Assembly: GCA_016195915.1 (NCBI GenBank)
Contig: JACPYS010000040.1
Location: 18,803 to 82,802 of the forward strand
Origin: Betaproteobacteria bacterium
GTDB taxonomy: Bacteria; Pseudomonadota; Gammaproteobacteria; Burkholderiales; SG8-39
Direction of reading: 5' to 3'
DNA: 64,000 nucleotides
In this document: in pieces, positions 46,367 through 54,549 of the stretch
How positions within the stretch are numbered: position 1 is the first letter of the stretch
How the letters are laid out: every line of letters begins with the position of its first letter
Program-made: the position numbers and the translations under genes
Notes under the pieces: model-generated
Told to the model about the DNA's origin: nothing
Databases searched by the model: none
What the model saw: only the letters and a program-made list of their open reading frames with translations

Positions 46367-48466
46367 CTAGGTCGCGGTTAAGGGCATGTCGATAATCAGG
46401 TTGTAGCTGTCGTTACAGCGCACTGTTGCCGATCGCGGCACTACGACCGTCGACTCACGCTCCTCGATGATCAGCGGCCCGTCGAACGCCGCACCGGGCG
46501 CTATCGCATAACGGTCGTGGACCGCAGTCGCGACGAACGATCCGCTCACGGCATCGTACACGGCGCGCGTTCCCTTGAGCGACGCGCCGCCTTTACTGCT
46601 GAAGCCGGCATTGGCCAGTTTCAAGTCGAGCTTTGGCCGTGGCCCGCTTGCGGTGAGCCGCCAAGAGACGATCTCGACCTGCATTGCAGGCTCGGTGCGG
46701 CCAAACAGGCGCTGGTACTCTGCTTCGAACGCGGCGCGGATACGCACTTTGTCCGAGGCCTCGATCCATGCGCGGTCCAACCCAACGTCGACTTCATAAC
46801 CCTGCCCCGCATAACGCATCGCAGCCTGAATACTGATCGCGACGCGTGCGGCCGTTCCCGCCACCGCAAGCAGACCGCGCCCTTCGCTTTCGAGCTCGGC
46901 CAGCAGCCGTGTCACGGCTCGCGAACTCAGAGTGTCCAAAGGTTCGACGCGCCCGCGGACAAACGAGAACGCGGTTGGCGCAGCGAGAAAGCCGAATGCC
47001 GATGCCACACCGGCACCCACCGGCACGACTACGCGCGACAATCCCAACTTCATGGCAATGTGGCAGGCGTGCACGGGGCCCGCGCCGCCGATGGGCACCA
47101 TCGCGTAGTCGGATATGCGCTTGGCCTTCTCCAGCGCATGGATGCTCGCGGCGCGCGCCATGTTTTCGTTAACCGTGTCGTGGATACCCCATGCAGCTTC
47201 CTGGATTGAAATGCCGAGCGGGCCTCCGATGTGACGCTCGATTGCACTGCGGGCGGCACCGGCATCGAGCTGCATGTCTCCCCCCAGGAAGCTGCGGGCG
47301 TCGAGATAGCCCAGCACCAGATCCGCGTCGGTCACGGTCAAAAACTCGCCGCCAAGCCCGTAGCAGGCCGGGCCCGGATCGGCACCCGCACTGTCGGGGC
47401 CGACTTGGATCAGACCCAGGCGATCGAGTCGCGCAATCGATCCGCCGCCCGCGCCAATCTCGATCATGTCGATGACCGGGATGCGCAAAGGGATGCCGCT
47501 GCCTTTCTTCATCCGCGCCACGCGGGCGACTTCGAACTCGGTCGCGCGGGCCGGCTCGCCTTCGTCGATCAGGCACGCTTTCGCAGTGGTGCCGCCCATG
47601 TCAAAGCAGAATACGTAGTCTGCACCCGCATCCTGGCCGTAGATCGTGGCCGCCTGCACCCCGCCCGCCGGGCCGGATTGCACCAGCCGGATGGGGTGGC
47701 GGATCGCGGTGCTTTCATGCACGGTGCCACCGTCGGAGAGCATGAGATACAAATCTTTGCGGATGCCGACTCGATCCAGTCCGCCGCGAAGGCCGCGCAG
47801 GTAGTTGTCGAACAGCGGCAGCACATAGGCGTTGGCGACGGTGGTCGAGCAACGCTCGTATTCGCCGATCTCGGGCACGACGTCACTGGAGGTGCAGATA
47901 ACGATGTTCGGCAAACGCGCCGCCAGCAACTTCTGGATGCGCGCCTCATGCGCGGGATTGAGAAAGCCGTTGAGCAGGGAAATTCCGACAGCGGACACCT
48001 GGGACCGCCGCAATTCGGTCACCACAGCATCAAGACTGTTTTCGTCGAGGGGCTTGATGACTTTACCGTCCGGGCCGATGCGCTCCGTCGCCTCGAATCG
48101 AAGCGCGCGCGGCACCAGCGGCTGCGGCAACACCATCGCGAGGTCGTAGGTGTCGTAGCGCCACTCCAGCCCGATTTCAAGCACATCGCGAAATCCCCTG
48201 GTCGTCACCAGTGCCGTCTTGACGCCCTTGCGCTCAATGATGGCGTTAGCGACCAGCGTCGTCCCGTGAATGACATGTATCACTTCCCGGGGACTCACGC
48301 CGTGAGCCCTCAGCATCCGGCCGATCCCGTCGAGCACCGCAATCGAGGGATCTTTCGGCGTCGTCAACAACTTTTCCTTCAACAGCCGGCTGGTCTCCAC
48401 ATCGATCATCACGAAATCGGTGAACGTGCCGCCGATATCCACGCCGATTCTGTACTTTTCCTTCAT
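46367..48466 (-). CDS. hyuA: Hydantoinase/oxoprolinase subunit A
   Basis: A 699-residue HyuA-type ATPase. The N-terminal ASKHA motif is YRIGVDIGGTFTDFVMID. Later come FDMGGTTAKACLIDEG, GAGGGSIARLD and DPGPACYGLGG, all standard. The C-terminal domain ends GPLIIEERESTVVVP. With HyuB it forms an ATP-dependent hydrolase or carboxylase for cyclic amides (N-methylhydantoin, 5-oxoproline) or acetone-like ketones; the substrate cannot be decided. The ATG overlaps the hyuB stop by four bases. Length is normal. Confidence 0.93.
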   Translation of the reverse strand: MKEKYRIGVDIGGTFTDFVMIDVETSRLLKEKLLTTPKDPSIAVLDGIGRMLRAHGVSPREVIHVIHGTTLVANAIIERKGVKTALVTTRGFRDVLEIGLEWRYDTYDLAMVLPQPLVPRALRFEATERIGPDGKVIKPLDENSLDAVVTELRRSQVSAVGISLLNGFLNPAHEARIQKLLAARLPNIVICTSSDVVPEIGEYERCSTTVANAYVLPLFDNYLRGLRGGLDRVGIRKDLYLMLSDGGTVHESTAIRHPIRLVQSGPAGGVQAATIYGQDAGADYVFCFDMGGTTAKACLIDEGEPARATEFEVARVARMKKGSGIPLRIPVIDMIEIGAGGGSIARLDRLGLIQVGPDSAGADPGPACYGLGGEFLTVTDADLVLGYLDARSFLGGDMQLDAGAARSAIERHIGGPLGISIQEAAWGIHDTVNENMARAASIHALEKAKRISDYAMVPIGGAGPVHACHIAMKLGLSRVVVPVGAGVASAFGFLAAPTAFSFVRGRVEPLDTLSSRAVTRLLAELESEGRGLLAVAGTAARVAISIQAAMRYAGQGYEVDVGLDRAWIEASDKVRIRAAFEAEYQRLFGRTEPAMQVEIVSWRLTASGPRPKLDLKLANAGFSSKGGASLKGTRAVYDAVSGSFVATAVHDRYAIAPGAAFDGPLIIEERESTVVVPRSATVRCNDSYNLIIDMPLTAT

Positions 48467-50043
48467 CGCTTCACTGCCTCCGGTGATCCTGCCGCATCGC
48501 CGGTTGCCATACCCAAGCCGCCGCCACCAGGCGTTTCGAACGTCACCACATCGCCGGGCCGCAGAAGATAGCGGCCTTTGGGCCCGATGACCTTGCCATT
48601 GATCAGGTCGCGTCCGGGCGCGCCGTGACCGCCGCCAAGCAATCCGCGCGGTGGAAACTTGACGCGCTCGTGGCGGATGGTCATCGTCACCGGTTCGGGA
48701 GCCACATTGGTGAACGAGAGGCGCTGCCCCGCTCCGCCGCGAAACCGCCCGGCCCCGCCGGACTCAGGCATCAGTTGCTTTTCCGTCACCAGGAGAGGCA
48801 CCGTACTCTCGAAGCGCTCGATTGAGACCGTCGCCACATTGGATGGAAACGACAGGCAGGGCGCTCCGTCTGCACCATCGCGGGCGCCATGGCCGCCATT
48901 CATGAAGAACATCTTGATGAACGGCCGGCCATCACGCTGCCGTCCCTGAAAATAGACATTCCAAAGCGGCGAGCCGCAATCGGCAATCACGCGGCTCGGA
49001 ATGACCGGGGCCAGGGCGCTGAAGATCACCGGCGGAAGATAGTGCCCGCACAGGTGTCTTGCCCAGACGGGTGCGGGCCGGCGAGGATTGACGATGCTGC
49101 CCTCGGGCGCGTGGATCGTGATCGGTCGAAAGCTGCCGTCGTTATTCGGAGTGGCGGGATCGAACAGGCACTTGAAAGCGTAGTTTGAATACGAAATGGT
49201 GTAGTTCATGACCGAATTGATCGGCCGTGCGACTTGCGCTGAAGAACCGCTGTAGTCGACAACAATGTTGCTGCCGTTCACGCGCACCTCGCAGCAGATC
49301 TTCAGCGGCGCATCGAATCCGTCGAGCATGATCTCATCGCGATAACTGCCGTCGGGCACCGCTTCGATCGCCGAGCGCATGCTGGCTTCGGAGCGCCGCA
49401 GGATCTCGTCCACCAGCGCATCCAAATCGTCGATACCGTCGTCGGAAAGAACGCGTTTGAGGCGCTGCTCCACTTGCCGATAGGCGGAAAACTGCGCGCG
49501 GATGTCACCCAGCGTCTCATCCGGTGCGCGCAGGTTCTCGGTGAGGAAAGCGATCACATCCTCGTTTTCGATGCCCGCGCGCACGATCTTCGACACCGGG
49601 ATCGTGAGCCCCTCCTCGTACGCATCGCGCGCTTCTACCGACGGCGCGCCGCCGATGTCCACCGTATGGGCCACGCTCGTGACAAACGCGATCACACGCC
49701 GATCCCGAAATATCGGGCAGGCCATCGTGATGTCGTTAAGATGGCCGGTGCCATGGTAAGGGTCGTTCGAAATCAGCACGTCACCCGGTTCCAGCATCTG
49801 GCGCGGATAACGCCGCAGCATCACCGCGAGCGTGCGCGGCATCGTGCCTATGAACGACGGTACGCTCTTGGCTGACTGCACGAATTGCCGTCCCTGGCTG
49901 TCCATGAGGCCAACAGCCATGTCCCAGTTGTCGCGCACCACCGAGGAGAACGAGGTGCGGACGAAGGTCTGGCCGGCCTCGTCGATGAGCCCCGACAGCC
50001 GCTGCCAGAAAATGCCGATCTTGTGGGCGCTGAGTACCACCAT
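48463..50043 (-). CDS. hyuB: Hydantoinase/oxoprolinase subunit B
   Basis: A 526-residue HyuB. It begins LSAHKIGIFWQRLSGLIDEAGQTFVRTSFSSVVRD (read as GLIDEAGQTFVRTSFS) and has VLISNDPYHGTGHLNDITMACP and RERLKYPPRG-like RHERVKFPPRGLLGG, all typical. It is the partner of HyuA and upstream in the same transcript. It diverges from the thiamine-diphosphate enzyme across a 138-base gap. Start ATG is at 50043. Confidence 0.93.
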   Translation of the reverse strand: MVVLSAHKIGIFWQRLSGLIDEAGQTFVRTSFSSVVRDNWDMAVGLMDSQGRQFVQSAKSVPSFIGTMPRTLAVMLRRYPRQMLEPGDVLISNDPYHGTGHLNDITMACPIFRDRRVIAFVTSVAHTVDIGGAPSVEARDAYEEGLTIPVSKIVRAGIENEDVIAFLTENLRAPDETLGDIRAQFSAYRQVEQRLKRVLSDDGIDDLDALVDEILRRSEASMRSAIEAVPDGSYRDEIMLDGFDAPLKICCEVRVNGSNIVVDYSGSSAQVARPINSVMNYTISYSNYAFKCLFDPATPNNDGSFRPITIHAPEGSIVNPRRPAPVWARHLCGHYLPPVIFSALAPVIPSRVIADCGSPLWNVYFQGRQRDGRPFIKMFFMNGGHGARDGADGAPCLSFPSNVATVSIERFESTVPLLVTEKQLMPESGGAGRFRGGAGQRLSFTNVAPEPVTMTIRHERVKFPPRGLLGGGHGAPGRDLINGKVIGPKGRYLLRPGDVVTFETPGGGGLGMATGDAAGSPEAVKR

Positions 50044-50149
50044 TGTTCACCTTCTTTTCTTGATCTAGCCATCGGACGCCACCGGCAGGCAGCGATGTTT
50101 CGTTCAGACCTTCCCTAGCGCGCTGCACGGGAAAAAGGAGGTTGCCACT

Positions 50150-50185
50150 ATGCTAGTACACTACCAGAGTGGGAACGCATTGTGA
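50150..50185 (+). CDS. Eleven-codon leader ORF coupled to the ThDP enzyme
   Basis: ATG 50150 is preceded by AAGGAGG (50135-50141) at an eight-base spacing, the best ribosome site in the region. The ORF encodes MLVHYQSGNAL and stops at TGA 50183-50185, which overlaps the GTG start of the next gene (GTGA). The layout implies translational coupling or a regulatory leader peptide. No terminator/antiterminator pair is evident, and the peptide is only mildly rich in Leu/Val. No other gene is visible in 50044-50149. Confidence 0.5.
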   Translation: MLVHYQSGNAL

Positions 50186-51888
50186 TTCGACTGCCGGCAG
50201 CACACATGGTACTGAAATCCGGAGCTCGAAGTTCTTCCGGCCCATCGAGCGCGCCAGAAGGCAAATCGGGGCAGCCCCAGGGCAGCGTCGCACAAGTGCT
50301 GATTGATGCGCTGGCGATGCAAGGTGTCAAGCGTGTCTATGGGTTGCCCGGCGGTGGCAGCAGCCTTGACCTGATTGACGCCGCTGGCAGGCGCGGTATG
50401 GATTTCGTTCTAGCGCGACACGAAGGCGCGGCGGTCATGATGGCTGCTGCCGAGGCGGAGCTGAGCGGTACGCTCGCCGCGGTGCTCACCACGAAAGGTC
50501 CGGGCGCGGCCAATGCCGCCAATGGAATTGCCCATGCATCGCTGGATCGAGCACCGGTCGCCGTCATCACTGATGGATTCACGTCGCAGCAGCTTGGCTA
50601 TATTTCGCACCAGGTGTTCGACCAGCGGGCAATGCTGGCGCCGCTCGTGAAAGCCCACGGCCGGCTGGAGGGACGCGATCCGTGCTCCGAAATCGCACGT
50701 CTGCTGGCTGCGGCTTTGAGCCCGCGCCAAGGCCCGATCCACATTGAACTCACCGGCACGGCAGCGCGCGCCCGGGCACGAACGTATGGAGCACCGCGCG
50801 CCATTCGGCTTCCCGCCCCTTCCCCGACGGCCATTGCGGCGGCGCGCGCATTGCTCGGCGCATCCCGCCGGCCCGTAGTTGTAGTCGGGCTCGAAGCGCG
50901 AACGCGCGCGGCCTGGTCTGAAACGCGCAGACTCGTTGAGATGCTCGCTTGCCCGGCTTTGGTAACCTACAAAGCCAAAGGCATCGTACCCGACACTCAC
51001 CCGCAGTATGCGGGGACCTTCACCTGCGGCGTGGCCGAGCAATCGGTGGTGCGACAGGCTGACCTGGTGGTGCTGGTCGGCGTCGACCCGGTCGAGTTCA
51101 TTCTGCAACCCTGGCCCTACTCGTGTCCCGTACTGGAGGTGGGCTTCAAGCGGCATCCGGTGCATTACGTCAACGCCACCGCCTGCCTGCATGGCGACAT
51201 CGCGGCAAATCTTGCATCACTCCAATCGGTTGCGAAGCCGGGTACCTGGACCTTGAACGAAATCGCGGATCTGCGCGCCGCGATGTTTGCCTCCCTGCGC
51301 TTCCGGGGGCGACGTGCCGGGCTCGCTCCGGAGTCAGTCGTCAAAATTGCGGCCGAGGAGGCCTCGAGACTCAAGGCTTGGCCGCGCATCACGGTCGATG
51401 CCGGTGCGCACATGTTTTCGGCCACCGCGTACTGGCCGTGCCGCGCGCCCAACGATTTGCTGATTTCGAACGGCCTCGCCAGCATGGGATTTGCTTTGCC
51501 GGCGGCAATCGCCTCCGCCCTGCATGAGCGCACCCGCCCCGTTATCGCCTTCACCGGCGATGGCGGCCTGATGATGTGTCTGGGCGAACTGGCCACGGCG
51601 GTGCAGCAGCGTGCGCGAATTGTGATAATCGTGTTCAATGACGGGTCGCTGTCACTGATTGACATCAAGCAGCAGCAACGCAAACTGCCGCCCGCCGGTG
51701 TGCGCTGGAACCGCCACGACTTTGCGACCGCCGCCAAGGGGTTGGGCGGACGCGGCTACCGCGTGTCGACACCGGCTGGCTACCGGCGTGCGCTGCGCGC
51801 GGCGTTGACCGGAAAGGGTCTCGCCTTGATCGACGTGAACATCGATTCGTCGGGATATCCGGAACAACTTGCCGCAATGCGCGGCTGA
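50182..51888 (+). CDS. Thiamine-diphosphate enzyme, acetolactate-synthase/decarboxylase family
   Basis: A 568-residue three-domain ThDP enzyme. The Pyr domain has the catalytic Glu in FVLARHEGAAVMMAAAEAEL, preceded by VYGLPGGGSSLDLIDAA. The central domain lacks an obvious FAD signature. The PP domain has the ThDP motif GDGGLMMCLGELATAV ending in FNDG. This fits acetolactate-synthase-like or benzoylformate-decarboxylase-like enzymes acting on 2-oxo acids. Translation probably starts at GTG 50182 by coupling to a leader ORF; ATG 50206 is the alternative. RraA, Bug and an aminotransferase follow in one operon. Confidence 0.88.
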   Translation: MIRLPAAHMVLKSGARSSSGPSSAPEGKSGQPQGSVAQVLIDALAMQGVKRVYGLPGGGSSLDLIDAAGRRGMDFVLARHEGAAVMMAAAEAELSGTLAAVLTTKGPGAANAANGIAHASLDRAPVAVITDGFTSQQLGYISHQVFDQRAMLAPLVKAHGRLEGRDPCSEIARLLAAALSPRQGPIHIELTGTAARARARTYGAPRAIRLPAPSPTAIAAARALLGASRRPVVVVGLEARTRAAWSETRRLVEMLACPALVTYKAKGIVPDTHPQYAGTFTCGVAEQSVVRQADLVVLVGVDPVEFILQPWPYSCPVLEVGFKRHPVHYVNATACLHGDIAANLASLQSVAKPGTWTLNEIADLRAAMFASLRFRGRRAGLAPESVVKIAAEEASRLKAWPRITVDAGAHMFSATAYWPCRAPNDLLISNGLASMGFALPAAIASALHERTRPVIAFTGDGGLMMCLGELATAVQQRARIVIIVFNDGSLSLIDIKQQQRKLPPAGVRWNRHDFATAAKGLGGRGYRVSTPAGYRRALRAALTGKGLALIDVNIDSSGYPEQLAAMRG

Positions 51889-51912
51889 CCGGCAGATAAC
51901 AGGAGCACGACG

Positions 51913-52578
51913 ATGATTTATTACAAGTGCGAGATTGCGAGACCCGCCAGGGAAATCGTAGCGTTGTTTCATGATCTTCCTTCGGCCACCGTGAGCGATA
52001 TTCTCGGGCCCGGCCACGTTCTGGCGCAGCGCATCCGTCCGGTGCGGCCCGGCCTGCGTGTGCTCGGACCCGCGTTCACATTGAAGCTGCCGCCGCGGGA
52101 CAATCTGGGCATGCATTTCGCAATCAAGGCCGCGCAGCCTGGGGATGTCATCATCGCCGACCAGGAAGGCACGGCGGTCGGATCGCCCGTCGGCGAAATC
52201 GTTGCCACCGCCGACAAAACCAAGGGGATCGCCGGCATCGTGCTCGACGGTGTGGTGCGTGACATTGCCTGCCTGCGTGACATGGAGTTTCCAGTATTCG
52301 CGCTGGGCGTCTATCCGCAGCAGTGCGTCAAGGAGGGCCCCGCCTCGATCAATCTCCCAATCTCGTGCGGCGGCGTGATAGTGAATCCCGGCGACATCGT
52401 CCTCGGCGACGATGACGGTGTGGTGGTCATCCCGCCCGAGCGCGCCGCCGAAGTGGCACGGCTGACACGTGAGAAAATGAAAGCCGAGCAAAAGCGGCTG
52501 GCGGCGATCCGGGCCGGCGATATCTATCCGGCCTGGCTTGACGATGCGCTGAAAGAAGCCGGCGTGCAGGAAATTTAG
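51913..52578 (+). CDS. RraA-family aldolase/decarboxylase
   Basis: A 221-residue protein of the RraA/HMG-aldolase family. The motif LDGVVRDIACLRDMEFPVFALG carries the conserved Arg-Asp pair, and VSDILGPGHVLAQRIRPVRPGLRVLGPAFT and DIVLGDDDGVVVIP are typical. Catabolic members split 4-carboxy-4-hydroxy-2-oxoadipate or 4-hydroxy-4-methyl-2-oxoglutarate to pyruvate and another oxo acid and decarboxylate oxaloacetate. That would make 2-oxo acids for the neighbouring ThDP enzyme or aminotransferase. AGGAGCACGACG precedes the ATG. Confidence 0.88.
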   Translation: MIYYKCEIARPAREIVALFHDLPSATVSDILGPGHVLAQRIRPVRPGLRVLGPAFTLKLPPRDNLGMHFAIKAAQPGDVIIADQEGTAVGSPVGEIVATADKTKGIAGIVLDGVVRDIACLRDMEFPVFALGVYPQQCVKEGPASINLPISCGGVIVNPGDIVLGDDDGVVVIPPERAAEVARLTREKMKAEQKRLAAIRAGDIYPAWLDDALKEAGVQEI

Positions 52579-52586
52579 GCGGACAC

Positions 52587-53552
52587 ATGAAAACGCACTT
52601 GAACACGCTGATGCTGCTGGCTGTGGCACTGGTTCTTGATCTCGCTCCGGCGGCCGCACAGGAAAAGTTTCCGTCACGGCAGATCACCATCATCGTCGGT
52701 TTTGCCGCCGGCGGCGGCGGCGACATATCGGCGCGCTGGATCGGCGATTACGCGCGCGAAAAATGGAAGGTCCCGGTGATCGTCGAAAACCGTCCCGGTG
52801 CCGGTGCCACCATCGCAGCCACTCTATTGGCAAAGGCAACGCCGGACGGATATACGGTCGCGCTCGCCACAACCAGCCCGTACACCATTGCACCGTACTT
52901 CCAGCCCGTGAGCTACGATCCATCGAAGGACTTCACCTATCTGTTCCAGTTCCTTGTGAGCGCGCAGCCGCTGTTCGTCCGCTCCGACAGCCCGCACAAG
53001 AGCTGGCAGGACTTCGTGGCCTGGGCCAGGGCCAACCCCGGAACGCTCAACTGGTCCACCGCGGCGACCAATGGCGGACCGCATATCGCCACCGAAGCCG
53101 CGTTCCGTCATCTCGGCATCAGAGCCACGTACATCCCGTTCAAGGGAGGCGCAGAGGCCATCACCGCGCTCCTCGGTGGTCATATCCACGCACTGGTGGC
53201 GGCCGAATTCCCGCCTTACGCCGCGGCGGGGCAGGTGCGTCTGCTCGCCGAATCCGGGCCAGACAAGATCGCCGACTACCCTGCCGTGCCCACCTACAAG
53301 GAATTGGGCATGCCGCTTTCGGTACCGATTTTTTATGGCATCGCGGCGCCGGCAGGCGTACCCGCCGCAGCCGTAGCGGCGTGGGACGAACTCGCGCGGG
53401 AAATGGTCAACACCGCAGGCTTCAAGGATCTGATGAGCAAACTCAAATCGCAGCCCTCGTATATGGGCGGCAGGGAGTTCACCAATTCCGTCGTCAACGT
53501 CTACCGCACCATGGGCAAGCTGGCCCCAGAGCTGGGACTCGGCAAGCCGTAG
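52587..53552 (+). CDS. Bug/TctC-family periplasmic binding protein (3)
   Basis: A 321-residue exported binding protein. The signal peptide KTHLNTLMLLAVALVLDLAPAAAQ is followed by EKFPSRQITIIVGFAAGGGGD. Further Bug motifs: VIVENRPGAGATIAA, DGYTVALATTSPYT, SYDPSKDFTYL and IPFKGGAEAITALLGGHIHA. It probably supplies the substrate of this operon. It is less similar to the other three Bug proteins of the window than they look to each other (GFAAGGGGD instead of PFPPGxxTD). Confidence 0.9.
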   Translation: MKTHLNTLMLLAVALVLDLAPAAAQEKFPSRQITIIVGFAAGGGGDISARWIGDYAREKWKVPVIVENRPGAGATIAATLLAKATPDGYTVALATTSPYTIAPYFQPVSYDPSKDFTYLFQFLVSAQPLFVRSDSPHKSWQDFVAWARANPGTLNWSTAATNGGPHIATEAAFRHLGIRATYIPFKGGAEAITALLGGHIHALVAAEFPPYAAAGQVRLLAESGPDKIADYPAVPTYKELGMPLSVPIFYGIAAPAGVPAAAVAAWDELAREMVNTAGFKDLMSKLKSQPSYMGGREFTNSVVNVYRTMGKLAPELGLGKP

Positions 53553-53565
53553 GAGAGCAAGACCC

Positions 53566-54522
53566 ATGTGGCAACCCAAAGTGATCATGCAGAACGGCGA
53601 ATTGATCCCCTTCGCCGAAGCGCGCGTGCATCCGCTGTCGCTCGCGGTCGCCTATGCGACGACCGTTTTCGAAGGCATTCGCGCCTACCATAACAAAGCA
53701 TCGGAGCAACTGGCTTTGTTTCGGCTCGACGAGCATTTGCAACGCCTGGCAATCGGGATGAAGGTGATGCGCTTCGACCAGATCTACGCGGCGGAGTACC
53801 TGCGCCATTGCCTGTTTCGCCTCATCCGCGCCAACCAGCCCGACGATGACGTGTACATCCGGCTGCTCGTCTATGTCGAGGCGGTCGGCCTGATGGCGAC
53901 CACTGGCCCGGTCGGATTCACCGCTGCCGCGATGCCGCGCGAAAGACCGAAGCACGCGGATACGGGCATGAGCCTGGGCACCAGTTCCTGGCATCGCCTT
54001 TCCGACAACGCCAGTCCCCCGCGAGTAAAGTGTACGGCGAACTACCAGAACGGCAGGCTCGCGCAGTTGCAGGCAAAAGGCGACGGATACGACGGCGCAT
54101 TGATGCTCACGAGCCGCGGCAAGGTATCGGAAGCGCCGATCGCGTGCCTGTTTCTCGTGCGCAGCGGCAGGCTCATCACGCCTGGCAAGTCCAGCGACAT
54201 CCTCGAGAGCATCACGCGCGACACCATCGTCACGCTATATCGCGAGATGACCGGGCAGCGTGCCGAGGAACGCGACGTGGATCGAAGCGAGCTTTACTTC
54301 GCTGATGAAGCCTTCCTGTGCGGAACTGGGCAGGAAATTCTTCCGGTCACCTCGATCGACCGCCTGCCGGTAGGTAACGGCAGGATCGGTCCGCTCACTT
54401 CGACGCTGCGCCAAAGATACTTCGAGGTTGTACGCGGAATCACGACCGATCACCCGGAGTGGCGCATCGAGGTGCCGGCACAGGTCCCAGGAAGTTCTGA
54501 ATTAGTCAAACAGCTGGCGTGA
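53566..54522 (+). CDS. Class IV aminotransferase (branched-chain type)
   Basis: A 318-residue PLP enzyme of fold type IV. AYATTVFEGIRAY is the IlvE-like signature (YGTTVFEGIRAY type), and the Schiff-base Lys lies in RVKCTANYQNG. The phosphate/cofactor loop is VSEAPIACLFLV, which departs from the usual SEGxGxNxF of BCATs, so substrate preference may differ. Two Arg-rich substrate segments are present (DVDRSEL). Last gene of the operon, probably linking its 2-oxo acid to an amino acid. GGAGAG precedes the ATG. Confidence 0.88.
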   Translation: MWQPKVIMQNGELIPFAEARVHPLSLAVAYATTVFEGIRAYHNKASEQLALFRLDEHLQRLAIGMKVMRFDQIYAAEYLRHCLFRLIRANQPDDDVYIRLLVYVEAVGLMATTGPVGFTAAAMPRERPKHADTGMSLGTSSWHRLSDNASPPRVKCTANYQNGRLAQLQAKGDGYDGALMLTSRGKVSEAPIACLFLVRSGRLITPGKSSDILESITRDTIVTLYREMTGQRAEERDVDRSELYFADEAFLCGTGQEILPVTSIDRLPVGNGRIGPLTSTLRQRYFEVVRGITTDHPEWRIEVPAQVPGSSELVKQLA

Positions 54523-54549
54523 TCGATAGCCGCGCCTCGAGCGTCCTGC

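Noticed and set aside
54225..54549. Extra gene between the aminotransferase and the CoA ligase.
   Set aside because: The two genes converge with only 27 bases between them, and other frames there are shadows.
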